Assembly: GCA_020438215.1 (NCBI GenBank)
Contig: JAGQUX010000016.1
Span: 1-58,403, forward strand
From: Armatimonadota bacterium
Lineage (GTDB): Bacteria > Armatimonadota > Fimbriimonadia > Fimbriimonadales > Fimbriimonadaceae
Length of the DNA stretch: 58,403 nucleotides
Reading direction: 5' to 3'
Shown: positions 50,679-58,403 of the stretch, one piece after another
Layout: the number at the start of each line of letters is the position of its first letter
How positions within the stretch are numbered: position 1 is the first letter of the stretch
Position numbers and translations under genes: made by a program
Notes under the pieces: model-generated
What the model saw: only the letters and a program-made list of their open reading frames with translations
What the model was told of the DNA's origin: nothing
Database searches by the model: none

Positions 50679-51503
50679 ATGATTTCATTTCTGCCTTTTT
50701 ACGTTTCATATCAGCAAGTGAATTCAGTTGAAGTGGTAGTGGAATCCGAAGATCACTATTATGTGAACAGCTTAGCGAGCTCTTCTGAATCAAAGCAGAC
50801 AGAGCTAGCGAGGCACTGTGAATCAGATCAGCTTTTTGGAGCTCATAAAATCCTCAGTAATGGCGACTATGTCGGCGTTTACTACTGTTACAATACAAAA
50901 AAAATAGAATTGATCGTTTCCCGAAAGGGGAAGCAAGTTTACTCCAAATCGATGTCATCTAAAGGTTACAATAGATTTTTGCGTTCTAGTAAAAGCAATT
51001 TGGTGATAATTGATCCCAGTAAGTCCTTTACGCTCAATGTCGATGTGAAGAACAGGTATAGCCTTTCGAGTGCTGACGTATATGGGGATACATGGGCGGA
51101 TTGGAGGTTTGTTCTAGCGCGTGAAGGTGAGGATGGCTGGGAGAGGATCATGTACCCGCATACTTGGTTGTTGTTTCCTCCGTTTGACATGTTTTGCGGC
51201 TTTGATGCCTACTCGAGGTGGTGTACGAACTCTCCAAATCTCATTGATTACTGGCTAGTTGATCAGATTGAAGAAAACAGTTTGAAGATCAGAAAGTTTT
51301 CGATGTCAAAGGATCCCGATTATCCTCCTAAGTACTCTCGCAAGATGGTGTCTCTCCCGATCGCTTCCATGCAAGACTATGATTTCATTTTCGCGACAAA
51401 CGAGCTCCTTTATGTTGTGGAGACTGACACGATCAGTGGATATTCCGGGGAAGAAAGGGTGTTTAGGAAACACATGACAGGGATCGTGGGTGTGGTTCGC
51501 TAG
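50679..51503 (+). CDS. Hypothetical protein following tRNA-Gly 3' fragment 1
   Basis: 274 aa; not recognised. Starts MISFLPFYVSYQQVNSVEV, 19 nt after the tRNA fragment's CCA, with AGGGTGA upstream. It is mostly beta-strand pattern with many Tyr, Ser and Lys residues and A/T-rich codon use like the RHS tips. It may be an orphan immunity protein or cargo of a mobile segment bounded by the two 154-bp repeats. Confidence 0.65.
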   Translation: MISFLPFYVSYQQVNSVEVVVESEDHYYVNSLASSSESKQTELARHCESDQLFGAHKILSNGDYVGVYYCYNTKKIELIVSRKGKQVYSKSMSSKGYNRFLRSSKSNLVIIDPSKSFTLNVDVKNRYSLSSADVYGDTWADWRFVLAREGEDGWERIMYPHTWLLFPPFDMFCGFDAYSRWCTNSPNLIDYWLVDQIEENSLKIRKFSMSKDPDYPPKYSRKMVSLPIASMQDYDFIFATNELLYVVETDTISGYSGEERVFRKHMTGIVGVVR

Positions 51504-51594
51504 GTTAGGGATAGTAAGAGTTTAATTTGTGCAAGAACTGATGCAGGTCGCTGGCATGTCGCCTTAAGCATCGTAGAGTCAGAAATTCGCATAA

Positions 51595-51748
51595 TACGCG
51601 TAGCTTCCATGTGTGAGCATTGACAGCTACCCGCAGCAGAAGGTTAAATGTGCCTTGAATCCCAAAGATAGATTGGAAGATGAACTGAAAGGGTCGGGGC
51701 TACTTCCCAAGCTGAATGTAGCGAGTTCGATTCTCGTCTCCCGCTCCA
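51595..51748 (+). repeat. 154-bp direct repeat, copy 2
   Basis: Same layout as 50506-50659: promoter-like TTGACA (51620-51625)/TTAAAT (51644-51649) and the tRNA 3' 46 nt at 51703-51748. The last 108 nt are identical between the copies, suggesting recent duplication or gene conversion. The repeats bracket the 50679 gene. Confidence 0.9.
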
Positions 51749-51842
51749 CGTTCAAACACTGCTTCTCCATTTTCAAGTCAGCGCGTTGTAGATGCAATGC
51801 GGTGGCGTGAGATGGAAGCTGCGACAAAGTGCGGAATAAACG

Positions 51843-52763
51843 ATGGTAACTCTCATTTTTGCTCAAGCATTGGTGGCCAATCCCATACAAATGGATTGGT
51901 ATAAGTCTCAAGATGTATTGTACATAGCAAGCAGATTGGATGCCGATGGAGTTGTGGTTTGTGACAGGAAGAAGAATCTTGTTCTTGACTCAAATGCAAA
52001 AGTGGAAAAAGAATATGAGCGTCAAGAAAACGGACGCGTATTAAGGTATCTAGTCGATTCGACATTAAATGATGCTGCCATGCTGATTTTCCAGCCTATG
52101 CAATATAACATCGCATCTGAATCTAAGTCGTCGCTGTTTGCTCAAGACTATGTGTTTGGTCAAGGCCCAAACACAATATCCATTGGGTGGGGTTGTACAG
52201 TCAAGACGCTGCTGTCGAGTTACTCGAAACCTTCTTTTTCACGTTGGAACTCTGTTATCTCCCATCCAAATGGAAAGCAAATTACGTTTGTTGAGAGCGA
52301 TCCATCAGCCTCAACGATCACTGAAATGAGGTTCAATGGTAACTCTTGGGCCACCTCCCGCGGGCCGTTTGTGCCTTGGAGTGACGATGTTGCAGTTGCA
52401 AGTGTTATTCCTGGATTTAATGATGGGTGTTATCTATCTGAAAACATCATCTTATTTATGGGGGAAGTCATATTTCCAGAGGGGGTATCAAATTTACGTT
52501 CAGAACGCATGTTTCCAGATGTCAGCCTTGAGATGAGTGAGGATGCCAACCACTCAATCTATCTTTTTGCTTATGACTTGGACAGCCAACGCTTAAAAAC
52601 AGTACTCACTTTGCGAATTTCTTGGTCTGGGGAACACCGAATTACGACGTATGGAGACATAGTTAGTTCACACGATAATAAGTTTGTTTATTTTAATCAC
52701 AGGTATGGTGTCGCAAAAATCTCTACGCAAGCTATTCTTGAGAAGATGAACCCTCAGGGGTGA
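51843..52763 (+). CDS. Hypothetical protein following tRNA-Gly 3' fragment 2
   Basis: 306 aa; not recognised. MVTLIFAQALVANPIQ is a possible short signal peptide. The body has repeating strand-turn patterns (YFNHRYGVAKIST, LFAYDLDSQRLKTVLTL) suggestive of a beta-propeller sensor-like fold. It begins 94 nt after the second tRNA fragment and is A/T-rich. It is parallel in position to the 50679 gene; the two share style rather than clear sequence identity. The 147 bp after it holds nothing I recognise. Confidence 0.65.
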   Translation: MVTLIFAQALVANPIQMDWYKSQDVLYIASRLDADGVVVCDRKKNLVLDSNAKVEKEYERQENGRVLRYLVDSTLNDAAMLIFQPMQYNIASESKSSLFAQDYVFGQGPNTISIGWGCTVKTLLSSYSKPSFSRWNSVISHPNGKQITFVESDPSASTITEMRFNGNSWATSRGPFVPWSDDVAVASVIPGFNDGCYLSENIILFMGEVIFPEGVSNLRSERMFPDVSLEMSEDANHSIYLFAYDLDSQRLKTVLTLRISWSGEHRITTYGDIVSSHDNKFVYFNHRYGVAKISTQAILEKMNPQG

Positions 52764-52910
52764 AGCTTGTAGTTGGCAGAGATCGAGCAGATTAGCTCCA
52801 ATTTGTGGAATCCTTAGCAAGTGCAGATTCTATGTGCATGAGAATCTTCTTACAGAAGAGTTGGTTCGAGGTAGATGTCATGTCACAGGGACATATGAGA
52901 TAATCCAGTC

Positions 52911-55900
52911 GTGTTGCTCGCCACAATCCTCGGATCGACCCTCCAGCCCAGCATGACCGCCTACGACCTTCGGTGCCAAAGCCTGACTGATCCGGAAGCG
53001 ATCCAGATCACGACCCCTCAGCTCAGTTGGAAGTTGAAAGCAACGAGCAAGGAGGCGAAAAACCTCCGCCAAACCGCATACCGAGTGGTTGCTTCATCTA
53101 CCCTGCAAAACCTGAAAGCGAGCAAATACGATCTCTGGGATTCGGGGAAAGTCGATATTCATCGGCAACCTTTGGCATCAAGTACGCAGGTTCCCCGCTG
53201 AGTGCGTGGGCGCAAGCTTGGTGGCAGGTGCAGTCTTGGGATCAGGATGACGAAGCAACCGGATGGTCGGAGCCAGCCTATTTTGCTATCGGTCTGAATC
53301 AAGAAGATTGGCAAGCGCAGTGGATTCATGGGGCGAAGCCCATTTCAACGCCGGAGCCGATTTCGGATGCGAATTGGATTTGGACAAAGGGCGGCGACCC
53401 CAAGAATTTCCATGCTGGTACTCACACATTTTCGCGAGAATTCACCGCCATCCTGGGTGATGTCGCACGGATCACTCTGACGGCCGATAACCTCTACACG
53501 TTAATCGTCAACGGAGCTGAGATTCACAAGACCTCCGATCCCGAGGCGTGGAATCGTGTGCGGACATTTGATATCAGCTCTCACATCAAGGAAGGACGCA
53601 ATCGTATTGAGATCATCGCGACCAACGCAACCCCCGGATATGCGGGAGTAATCGCGGCGATCACGGTCGCGAATCAAACCTACATCACTGATGGCAGTTG
53701 GAGCGCGGATGGGGAAGCCGTCCAGGTTCTCGGCAAGAACGGCATGGAGCCCTGGAAGAAGGTGCTCACCTATCCGTTTGTAACGGCTCCAGCGCAGTAT
53801 TTCCGCACAAAATTTGCCCCGCAGAAGCCGATCAAGCGGGCGGTTGCTTATGTCACAGCACTGGGCAATGTTGATTTCACGATCAATGGGGAGCGGGTTT
53901 CTAATGACTTGTTTACACCCGGTTGGACGGACTATCGAATTCGCACTTACTACCGCGCATTTGATGTCACCGACAACCTCAAAAGTGGCGAGAACGAACT
54001 CGGCGCTGTGCTCGGGCAAGGGTGGTTTGCCGGATACGTTGCTTGGGGCGCTCAGCGCGAACACTGGGGGGATACTCCTATGTTCAAAGCGCAGGTGGAA
54101 GTGGAGTACGAAGACGGCTCACGAGAGACGGTGGCGACCAACGCCACATGGCAAGTGAGCGATGGGCCGATCTTGGATGAGCATTTCCTTCATGGCGAGA
54201 AATACGACGCTCGTATCAAACCGAGCAATTGGAAAGCCGCCCAGATTGGCGAGTACAAAACAAGCCTCGAAGCGTTCACTGGAAACCCGGTGCAAGAGTA
54301 CGCCGCACTTCCTCCCAAATCCGTAAAGAAAATAGGCGAGAAGAAGTATCTGATTGATTTTGGGCAGAACCTGTCCGGGTACACGCGAATCCATGTCAAT
54401 GAGCCAGCCGGAACCAAGATCACGATTCGACACGGGGAGCGACTCGATGCGGAGGGCAATCTCTATACTGCGAACCTGCGCTTAGCACAAGCGATTGATC
54501 AATACATTTGCGCCGGTGGAGACGAGACTTGGAATCCCCGATTCACATTCCACGGCTTCCAGTATGTGGAAGTCGTTGGGTTATCAAAAAAACCTACGGG
54601 GGAGACGATTCAAGCCATCGCGATCTCGAGTGCAACTCCGGAAGTCGGCGTCATGGAAACCAGTGACCAGATGCTCAATCAGCTTTTGAGCAATTGCTGG
54701 TGGACGCAAAAGATGAACTTTGTCGATGTCCCCACAGATTGCCCGCAACGGGATGAGCGTCTTGGCTGGACGGGTGATGCTCAGGCTTATGTGGAAACGG
54801 CGGCGTACTTCTCCGATGTCCAGGCTTTCTTTGATAAGTGGCTGGTGACGCTGGACGATGCTCAGCGTGAGGACGGACAGTACCCGCAAGTAGCTCCAGT
54901 CTTGAAGGGGCTAGGTGATGGAGGCCCGGCTTGGTCGGATGCGGGTGTCATCTGCCCGATGGAGATTTACGATGCCTATGGTGATAAGGAACTTCTGCGC
55001 CGGCATTATCCGAATATGAAGCGGTTCATTGAGTTCTGCCGCGCACGATCGAAAGATTCCTTGTTGCCACTGGATAACTATCACATCTTTGGTGACTGGC
55101 TGAGTATCAACGCAAACACTCCGAAGGATGTCATCACGACGGCGTACTTTGCCGGAAGCACAGAACTGCTGGCTGAAGCGGCGGAGATTCTTGGCTATGA
55201 GGATGATGCAAAGCATTACCACGATCTGCACCAGAGAATTCGTAAGGCGTTTCAGCAATCGTTTGTGTCCGCCGATGGCAAGGTCTCGGGGGATACGCAG
55301 TGCGGATATGTGCTGGCGATCGGGTTTGACTTGCTAGAGCCAGGACAAGCGGATCTTGCCGCTAAGCATTTGATCGAGAACATTGAATCGCGGAATTGGC
55401 ACTTGAGCACTGGGTTTGTCGGTACCCGCGACATCATGCATGTTCTGACCAAGATCGGACGGAGTGATGTCGCGTTCCGGCTACTCCACAACACGGACTA
55501 TCCGAGCTGGGGATTCCCGATTCAGCATGGCGCGACTTCGATTTGGGAGCGCTGGGATGGCTGGATGCCGGAAAAGGGCTTCCAAGATGTTGGGATGAAC
55601 TCGTTTGCTCACTATGCTTACGGCGCGGTGGCTGGCTGGATGTTCAAGACAATCGGCGGGATTAGCCCGCTAGAGGCAGGCTACGGCAAGATCAGCATCG
55701 CTCCGCAGATAGATCCGAATTTGGAATTCGCGAAGACGACATACGATTCTGTGCGTGGCCCGATCCGGACGCATTGGTGGCGGGATGGGGATTCCGTGCG
55801 GATGACGGTGGAGATTCCGGCGAATACCACGGCGGTGGTTGTGCTCCCCGATGGCTCGGGAACTCGGCATGAAGTGGGCTCTGGGTCGTATGAGTTTTCT

Positions 55901-55912
55901 TGGCGGGGATAA
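52911..55912 (+). pseudogene. GH78 alpha-L-rhamnosidase, interrupted by a frameshift
   Basis: Frame 1 (from GTG 52911) encodes the typical N-terminal start (SLTDPEAIQITTPQLSWKL, RQTAYRVVAS, YDLWDSGKVDIHR) and stops at about 53201. The rest continues in the -1 frame (YAGSPLSAWAQAWWQVQSWDQD...) to 55912. The change lies near 53180-53195. The downstream part has the GH78 hallmark DCPQRDERLGWTGDAQ and the (alpha/alpha)6 domain. Together about 1000 aa, normal for the family, removing terminal L-rhamnose from glycans. No slippery heptamer is seen, so a one-base deletion or assembly error is likeliest. No clear signal peptide. Confidence 0.85.
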
Positions 55913-55942
55913 ACCTCTGTCGAAAGTTGTTGATTATTAGTG

Positions 55943-56395
55943 ATGCCGAAAGAAGAGGAGATGTCTCCTGAAACACAGAAGATCATAAGGAATCAAAACA
56001 TGATTTTGATCCCACTTGGTATCATTCTGGGGCTGTGCTTGATCTCTGCGCTAATTGTGTTCATTGATCCACCCGTGGCCGAAGCAAAAGGTAAGCGGGA
56101 CATCAAGTCGGCATTCGCGAAAGTTGAAAAGTTTGTTGAATCGAAAGGTCAGGATGACATTCACATCAACGAAGTGGATACTTTTTTTGATCAGTTGGGA
56201 TTGAGGAAGTTCCAAGAGGATGATGGGCTTGCAGAGTATTCGCTCAATAAGGATGTCATCAAAAAACCTCTGAGGTTGTTAGTGAGTGTGGATTTCGACG
56301 CAAAGTCCGGGGAAGTGACAGTGATTGAAGTCGAGACAAAGGGTCTTGAGCCTCCAGGTGCTTTAGTTTGGAACAAAGAGCATCAAGATCAGTAG
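55943..56395 (+). CDS. Hypothetical single-pass membrane protein
   Basis: 150 aa from ATG 55943. A polar N-terminal 20-25 residues precede one membrane helix (MILIPLGIILGLCLISALIVF). A soluble domain follows with alternating charge (KRDIKSAFAKVEKFVESKG, NEVDTFFDQLGL). No family recognised. It begins 30 nt after the rhamnosidase. Confidence 0.65.
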   Translation: MPKEEEMSPETQKIIRNQNMILIPLGIILGLCLISALIVFIDPPVAEAKGKRDIKSAFAKVEKFVESKGQDDIHINEVDTFFDQLGLRKFQEDDGLAEYSLNKDVIKKPLRLLVSVDFDAKSGEVTVIEVETKGLEPPGALVWNKEHQDQ

Positions 56396-56437
56396 AGGGG
56401 GATAACACCATCCGGACTTTCACGTCTTAAGAATCAT

Positions 56438-57178
56438 ATGGCATCACTCACAGCGCTCATTTTAGCGACCGCAATCGCTCAGCAAGACCCGCAAGCGAAT
56501 CCTCTCGTAATGGATGATGGTTCGCTGGACTTTGCGAAAGCAGTGCTGAAATCCGCACAAGATGCTCCCGACCTTAATGTGCGATTGGCTCGCCTTAAGC
56601 CTGTTGTGACAGGCTTTTACATGTGGCGTTTGACGCAGTTCGCCGCGAAACCGTTTTCCAAGCTGGAGCGAATGCACATGAACACAAGCGTGCTGATGCT
56701 CAACTTTTACTATCCCGGTACTCAGCAGAAGTGGGATAGCTTCCAGCCTGCTATCCAAGCGGGGAAGGATGATGAGCTTCCTCAGGAGGTTGTGGATTGG
56801 GCGAACAAGACCGTTAAGATGCAGGTGTTTGATGAGTATTTCTCGCTTTCATTTGATGAGAAAAAGCGGGCCTTGAGCGACAAGTTTCCCGGTCACAAAG
56901 GGGAGTTTCAAATTGGAATTACGCTCGGTGAATTGACCGCGAATATGGTCACTCAATTTTCTCTGCAAGGGTATGAGCCTGTTCGCATAGAGATGGCGAG
57001 TAATTTGAAATACTTAGGAGAGCTTCTCAACAAAAATCCGCTGGCGTTCACGCCAGAAATTCGCACAAAACTGACGAGCCTTTCCAAACTCGCGAAAGGC
57101 GATGCTGTTCAGGTGTCCGAGTATCGCGCAATTGAGGCGGCCAACAAGGAAGTGTTGATGATGATTGCGAAAATCTGA
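56438..57178 (+). CDS. Exported hypothetical, helical
   Basis: 246 aa. MASLTALILATAIAQQDPQ is a short signal peptide. The mature part is largely alpha-helical (LKSAQDAPDLNVRLARLKPVV, TKLTSLSKLAKGDAVQVSEY). No family recognised. Same minimal signal style as other exported hypotheticals in the window. Confidence 0.7.
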   Translation: MASLTALILATAIAQQDPQANPLVMDDGSLDFAKAVLKSAQDAPDLNVRLARLKPVVTGFYMWRLTQFAAKPFSKLERMHMNTSVLMLNFYYPGTQQKWDSFQPAIQAGKDDELPQEVVDWANKTVKMQVFDEYFSLSFDEKKRALSDKFPGHKGEFQIGITLGELTANMVTQFSLQGYEPVRIEMASNLKYLGELLNKNPLAFTPEIRTKLTSLSKLAKGDAVQVSEYRAIEAANKEVLMMIAKI

Positions 57179-57186
57179 ACAAATAG

Positions 57187-57215
57187 TTGCAGTCAAAGAA
57201 TAATTCATGTAATAT
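57187..57215 (+). promoter_or_regulatory. Promoter of the cysteine-rich peptide gene
   Basis: TTGCAG (57187-57192), 17-nt spacer, TAATAT (57210-57215). Transcription would begin about 57222, three bases before ATG 57225, predicting an essentially leaderless mRNA. Confidence 0.55.
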
Positions 57216-57224
57216 AGATGTGTC

Positions 57225-57485
57225 ATGAAAGAGTTTTCGCGTTCTAAGAATTTTCGTAGACTAAGTTTGTCAGCACTCTATTCCGTGCTTGTTTGTGGGG
57301 GAGTATTCTTCGGATTCAACTTTGCTTTTGCTGGGCCTCCAATGCCACTCTGTGGTACAGAGTGCATGTCCGAACCTTCATTCGGGACATGTGATAATTG
57401 TTGCACACAGCAATGCCACATACCAAATGGCCCGGAAGATGGGGACAAGTGCGACATTTGGTGCGACTGGAAGTGGAATAGTTAG
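57225..57485 (+). CDS. Small secreted cysteine-rich protein
   Basis: 86 aa. A long basic N-region and hydrophobic core end in FAFAG, a probable signal peptidase I site. The mature part of about 50 residues has eight cysteines (CGTEC, CDNCC, QC, KC, WC), a density typical of disulfide-rich peptides. It is followed 12 nt later by the 57498 gene. No family recognised; a toxin, structural or metal-binding role is possible. Confidence 0.75.
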   Translation: MKEFSRSKNFRRLSLSALYSVLVCGGVFFGFNFAFAGPPMPLCGTECMSEPSFGTCDNCCTQQCHIPNGPEDGDKCDIWCDWKWNS

Positions 57486-57497
57486 GGAGTCCTCTTT

Positions 57498-57998
57498 TTG
57501 CCTAATAACAAGTGGTTAGTAGTTTCTGTCGCCAGTGCACTCTTCCTTTTAGCAATTGCGGGTGGTGCATGGTGGCGTAATGAAGCCACAAAGAAAGAAG
57601 CCTGGGAGCAGCGGGCTAAAGCGAAGGGACTGCCTGCCGAAGATTATCAGAAGGTTATTGAAAGAATTGATCAAGTAGCCGCATCAGGTGATTTCAATGA
57701 GAATGATATGGAGCTTGCAATCCAATTTAGTAAGAGCGACACACCGAAGTTTCGTTCTTACGCACTCACGCTCGTAAATACAGGATTGAAAAATTCTGAT
57801 CCAGAAGCTGTCGTGGAATTTGTGACCCCATTTCTCGAAGATAGCTCTGATAAAGTGCGACGAACTGCGTTTATGATTGTGGGGCATCGCGACAAAGACG
57901 GATGGCGAAAGTATGAGCCGAGGATGCGATCAGATTCTTCTGGTGAAGTGCAAAAATTGATTGGGATGTTTGAAAGTGAAGAAAGTGAGAAACAGTAG
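57498..57998 (+). CDS. Membrane-anchored HEAT-like hypothetical
   Basis: 166 aa from TTG 57498. One N-terminal membrane helix (WLVVSVASALFLLAIAGGAWW) precedes a helical domain with HEAT-repeat-like pattern (FRSYALTLVNTGLKNSDPEAV, DKVRRTAFMIVGHRDKDGW). It overlaps the start of the following prepilin gene by 14 nt. Function unknown. Confidence 0.65.
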   Translation: MPNNKWLVVSVASALFLLAIAGGAWWRNEATKKEAWEQRAKAKGLPAEDYQKVIERIDQVAASGDFNENDMELAIQFSKSDTPKFRSYALTLVNTGLKNSDPEAVVEFVTPFLEDSSDKVRRTAFMIVGHRDKDGWRKYEPRMRSDSSGEVQKLIGMFESEESEKQ

Positions 57999-58403
57999 AT
58001 TGCTGGGTGAGAAGAGGGCATTCTCTCTAATCGAGATTCTAGTTGTGCTTGCAATTATCTTGATATTGAGTGCTTTGTTGCTCCCTGTATTCAACAGGGT
58101 AAAGGTGAAGGCTAAAAGCACAGCATCCACTTCAAATCTAAAGCAAATCTATCTTGCTACTCAGATTTATGGTTCAATCTACGATGACAAAATGGTTTTT
58201 GGTGTGCCTTTAGTAGATGCGAAATATATGTCGTTGCCTGATGATTTGTACGATATTGCGAAATCAGCACCAATAGTTGAGGAGAACCTGAGGCCATATA
58301 ACATTGACCCTGAGCTGCTTCAAGCACCAGGTGATGATAATGACTTTTTGTTCTTTGGAACATCTTATGCAATCCGTAGACGAGCGACACTGTTGGCACT
58401 TCC
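57985..58403 (+). CDS. Prepilin-type pseudopilin, truncated by window end
   Basis: 139 codons visible from GTG 57985 (TTG 58000 also possible). Class III signal EKRAFSLIEILVVLAIILIL with Glu+5, then LLPVFNRVKVKAKSTAS. The following SNLKQIYLATQIY matches the first part of the other pseudopilins, but the FAQAKVAAKK tail is altered and the leader longer. It overlaps the 57498 gene, so it belongs to that operon and not to the 26-29 kb pair. Confidence 0.85.
   Translation, partial: MRNSRLLGEKRAFSLIEILVVLAIILILSALLLPVFNRVKVKAKSTASTSNLKQIYLATQIYGSIYDDKMVFGVPLVDAKYMSLPDDLYDIAKSAPIVEENLRPYNIDPELLQAPGDDNDFLFFGTSYAIRRRATLLAL

Noticed and set aside
51613-51911. Small ORFs on both strands over the second tRNA-Gly fragment, including one reading RETRIELATFSLGS
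   Set aside because: They translate the tRNA-derived repeat and its promoter; the minus-strand phrase is a known tRNA-antisense artefact.

Overview
The window looks like a chromosomal segment of a member of Armatimonadota, most likely a Fimbriimonadales-type bacterium. The main clues are repeated prepilin-type proteins whose signal anchor runs on into a PVFAQAKVAAKK-like tail, a PEP-CTERM protein, a type I DAHP synthase, a 16S gene with no 23S behind it, and many lineage-specific exported hypotheticals. The assignment is inferred from protein style, not from a 16S comparison. LAYOUT: 1-454 is the 3' end of a 16S rRNA gene followed by its own terminator. 655-4896 holds a desaturase-like enzyme, DAHP synthase, a DUF4287/SRPBCC protein, an SPFH-ribbon-helix-helix pair and a degenerate Doc-like protein. 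4906-26762 is a large surface-polysaccharide region. It contains homologues of the Pseudomonas WbpI/WbpE/WbpD/WbpB set (diacetamido-uronic acid precursor synthesis), an AsnB-type amidotransferase, a second DegT aminotransferase, and a tightly overlapping minus-strand operon Wza-Wzz-Wzx-C5-epimerase-Wzy-glycosyltransferase. Divergent from that operon are a WbpM-like 4,6-dehydratase, an ABC exporter with a zinc ribbon, its DUF1854 partner, and a NamZ-type muramidase. 26884-29258 has two consecutive prepilin + small-lipoprotein modules, each closed by a strong terminator. 29372-40210 is mostly housekeeping: DarA-HolB; a sigma / anti-sigma / RseB-like / HtrA envelope-stress cassette; Fur; DUF1800; TyrS; DUF1232; FtsY; LipA. 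40321-45030 has exported hypotheticals, a beta-lactamase-fold hydrolase and two tRNA-Gly genes. ACCESSORY REGION: About 45.1-52.8 kb is an accessory island with visibly more A/T-rich genes. An N-terminally short YD-repeat (RHS) protein is followed by two cassettes. Each cassette begins with the same roughly 390-bp copy of the RHS core end, carries a different C-terminal tip, and is followed by a membrane-anchored or lipoprotein candidate immunity gene. The island is laced with pieces of tRNA-Gly(CCC): an intact gene at its left, an inverted exact copy of the gene's 5' 29 nt, and two copies of its 3' 46 nt within 154-bp direct repeats. The 29-nt and 46-nt pieces meet at the same nucleotide, so inverting the 5.4-kb RHS segment on paper rebuilds a second complete tRNA gene. 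No integrase or transposase is visible. This tRNA-linked, cassette-swapping RHS locus is the best candidate for an undescribed system. RIGHT END: A GH78 rhamnosidase with one frameshift is followed by small exported proteins, including a cysteine-rich peptide with an almost leaderless promoter, and by a prepilin cut off by the window end. HOW GENES WORK TOGETHER: The polysaccharide genes could make, amidate, polymerise, epimerise and export a uronic-acid-rich surface polymer. The sigma/HtrA cassette would monitor the envelope. The RHS locus probably mediates contact-dependent competition. Start codons were chosen from Shine-Dalgarno sequences, overlaps and family alignments from memory. All functions are homology-based judgements by eye.
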